Notes under the pieces: generated by a model
Seen by the model: only the letters and a program-made list of their open reading frames with translations
The model's database searches: none
What the model was told of the DNA's origin: nothing
Program-made: the position numbers and the translations under genes
NCBI RefSeq assembly: GCF_005870025.1
Contig: NZ_VATA01000012.1
Location: 86,329-150,328 of the forward strand
Direction of reading: 5' to 3'
DNA: 64,000 nucleotides
Source: Poseidonocella sp. HB161398
GTDB taxonomy: Bacteria; Pseudomonadota; Alphaproteobacteria; Rhodobacterales; Rhodobacteraceae
Shown: piece after piece, positions 63,894 through 64,000 of the stretch
How positions within the stretch are numbered: the first letter of the stretch is position 1
Layout of the letters: each line of letters starts with the position of its first letter

Positions 63894-64000
63894 CTAGTCA
63901 CCTGGAACTAAAGTCCCTGACATACGGTCTTTTGGCAGAAGCGCTTCACTGAGGCGAGAATTTCGTCTGCGGACTTGTGCCAGCGATAGGGCTTGGGTTC
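63894..64000 (-). mobile_element. IS630-family element, right-hand part at window edge
   Basis: The window runs into an insertion sequence. A CTAG at 63894-63897, of which IS630 elements target the TA, marks the likely border, followed by about 10 bases and the transposase stop. The rest lies beyond base 64000. It sits about 85 bases upstream of the MscS-type gene on the same strand and could drive or block its transcription. Confidence 0.7.
63908..64000 (-). CDS. IS630-family transposase, C-terminal end only
   Basis: The last 30 codons of a transposase. It reads EPKPYRWHKSADEILASVK then RFCQKTVCQGL and stops at 63908. The P-K-P-x-x-W-x-K-S-A-D-E-I-L motif is the standard C-terminus of IS630-family (DDE) transposases. 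Start and catalytic residues lie outside the window. Confidence 0.85.
   Translation of the reverse strand, partial: EPKPYRWHKSADEILASVKRFCQKTVCQGL

Overview
The window is about 64 kb of very GC-rich DNA with a strong G/C bias at third codon positions. Many genes start with GTG or TTG, overlap their neighbours by ATGA or GTGA, and encode ABC transporters for small nutrients. Together with a BlcR-BlcABC gamma-butyrolactone locus and an IS630-type transposase end, this suggests an alphaproteobacterium, most likely of the Rhodobacteraceae/Paracoccus kind. That assignment is inference from gene content and composition; there is no rRNA or tRNA gene here to support it. The content reads as a catabolic accessory region: repeated modules of one regulator, one uptake system and one or two enzymes.

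Layout, left half. 1-3066 (+): the end of a branched-chain-type (Liv) transporter with a GAF protein and an amidohydrolase. 3075-10334 (-): a PotABCD-like transporter whose operon ends in a 1128-residue molybdopterin oxidoreductase fused to a phthalate-dioxygenase-reductase-type electron-transfer module; a divergent LysR gene (10470-11372) shares a 10-bp-arm inverted repeat with it. 11674-19034: a LacI regulator and a divergent sugar operon (two permeases, ATPase, binding protein, TIM-barrel isomerase, Gfo/Idh/MocA dehydrogenase) with two LacI-type operators. 19671-24540 (+): histidine kinase, OmpR-type response regulator, PQQ alcohol dehydrogenase and pentapeptide-repeat protein; an array of 11-bp-phased direct repeats lies directly before the dehydrogenase. 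24645-27072 (-): DadA-like flavoenzyme, a small unknown protein and TetR. 28283-30636 (-): MarR and an FUSC-type efflux protein.

Layout, right half. 31112-33694: Lrp/AsnC, arginase and ornithine cyclodeaminase (arginine to ornithine to proline). 33736-38086: blcC, blcB, blcA and divergent blcR, with a 16-bp palindrome between blcA and blcR. 38097-46581: a peptide-type ABC operon containing a permease-ATPase fusion and ending in GntR, divergent from a DUF1028 protein and an M20-type amidohydrolase; a 17-bp-arm inverted repeat lies between. 46582-48300: a gene-poor stretch ending in 30 heptanucleotide repeats in two blocks. 48301-61459 (+): membrane and lipid functions (alpha/beta-hydrolase, DUF3611-like protein, AI-2E-type exporter, MFS, patatin, GntP permease, RND pump pair, internally duplicated DUF1576-like protein). 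61479-63809 (-): MscS-type channel; 63908-64000 (-): the C-terminus of an IS630-family transposase whose element enters the window at its right edge.

The strongest leads for something undescribed are the LysR/Pot-like transporter/molybdoenzyme-reductase module, the kinase-regulator-PQQ dehydrogenase module with its phased operator array, and the two-block heptanucleotide repeat. No tRNA, rRNA, CRISPR array or prophage was recognised.
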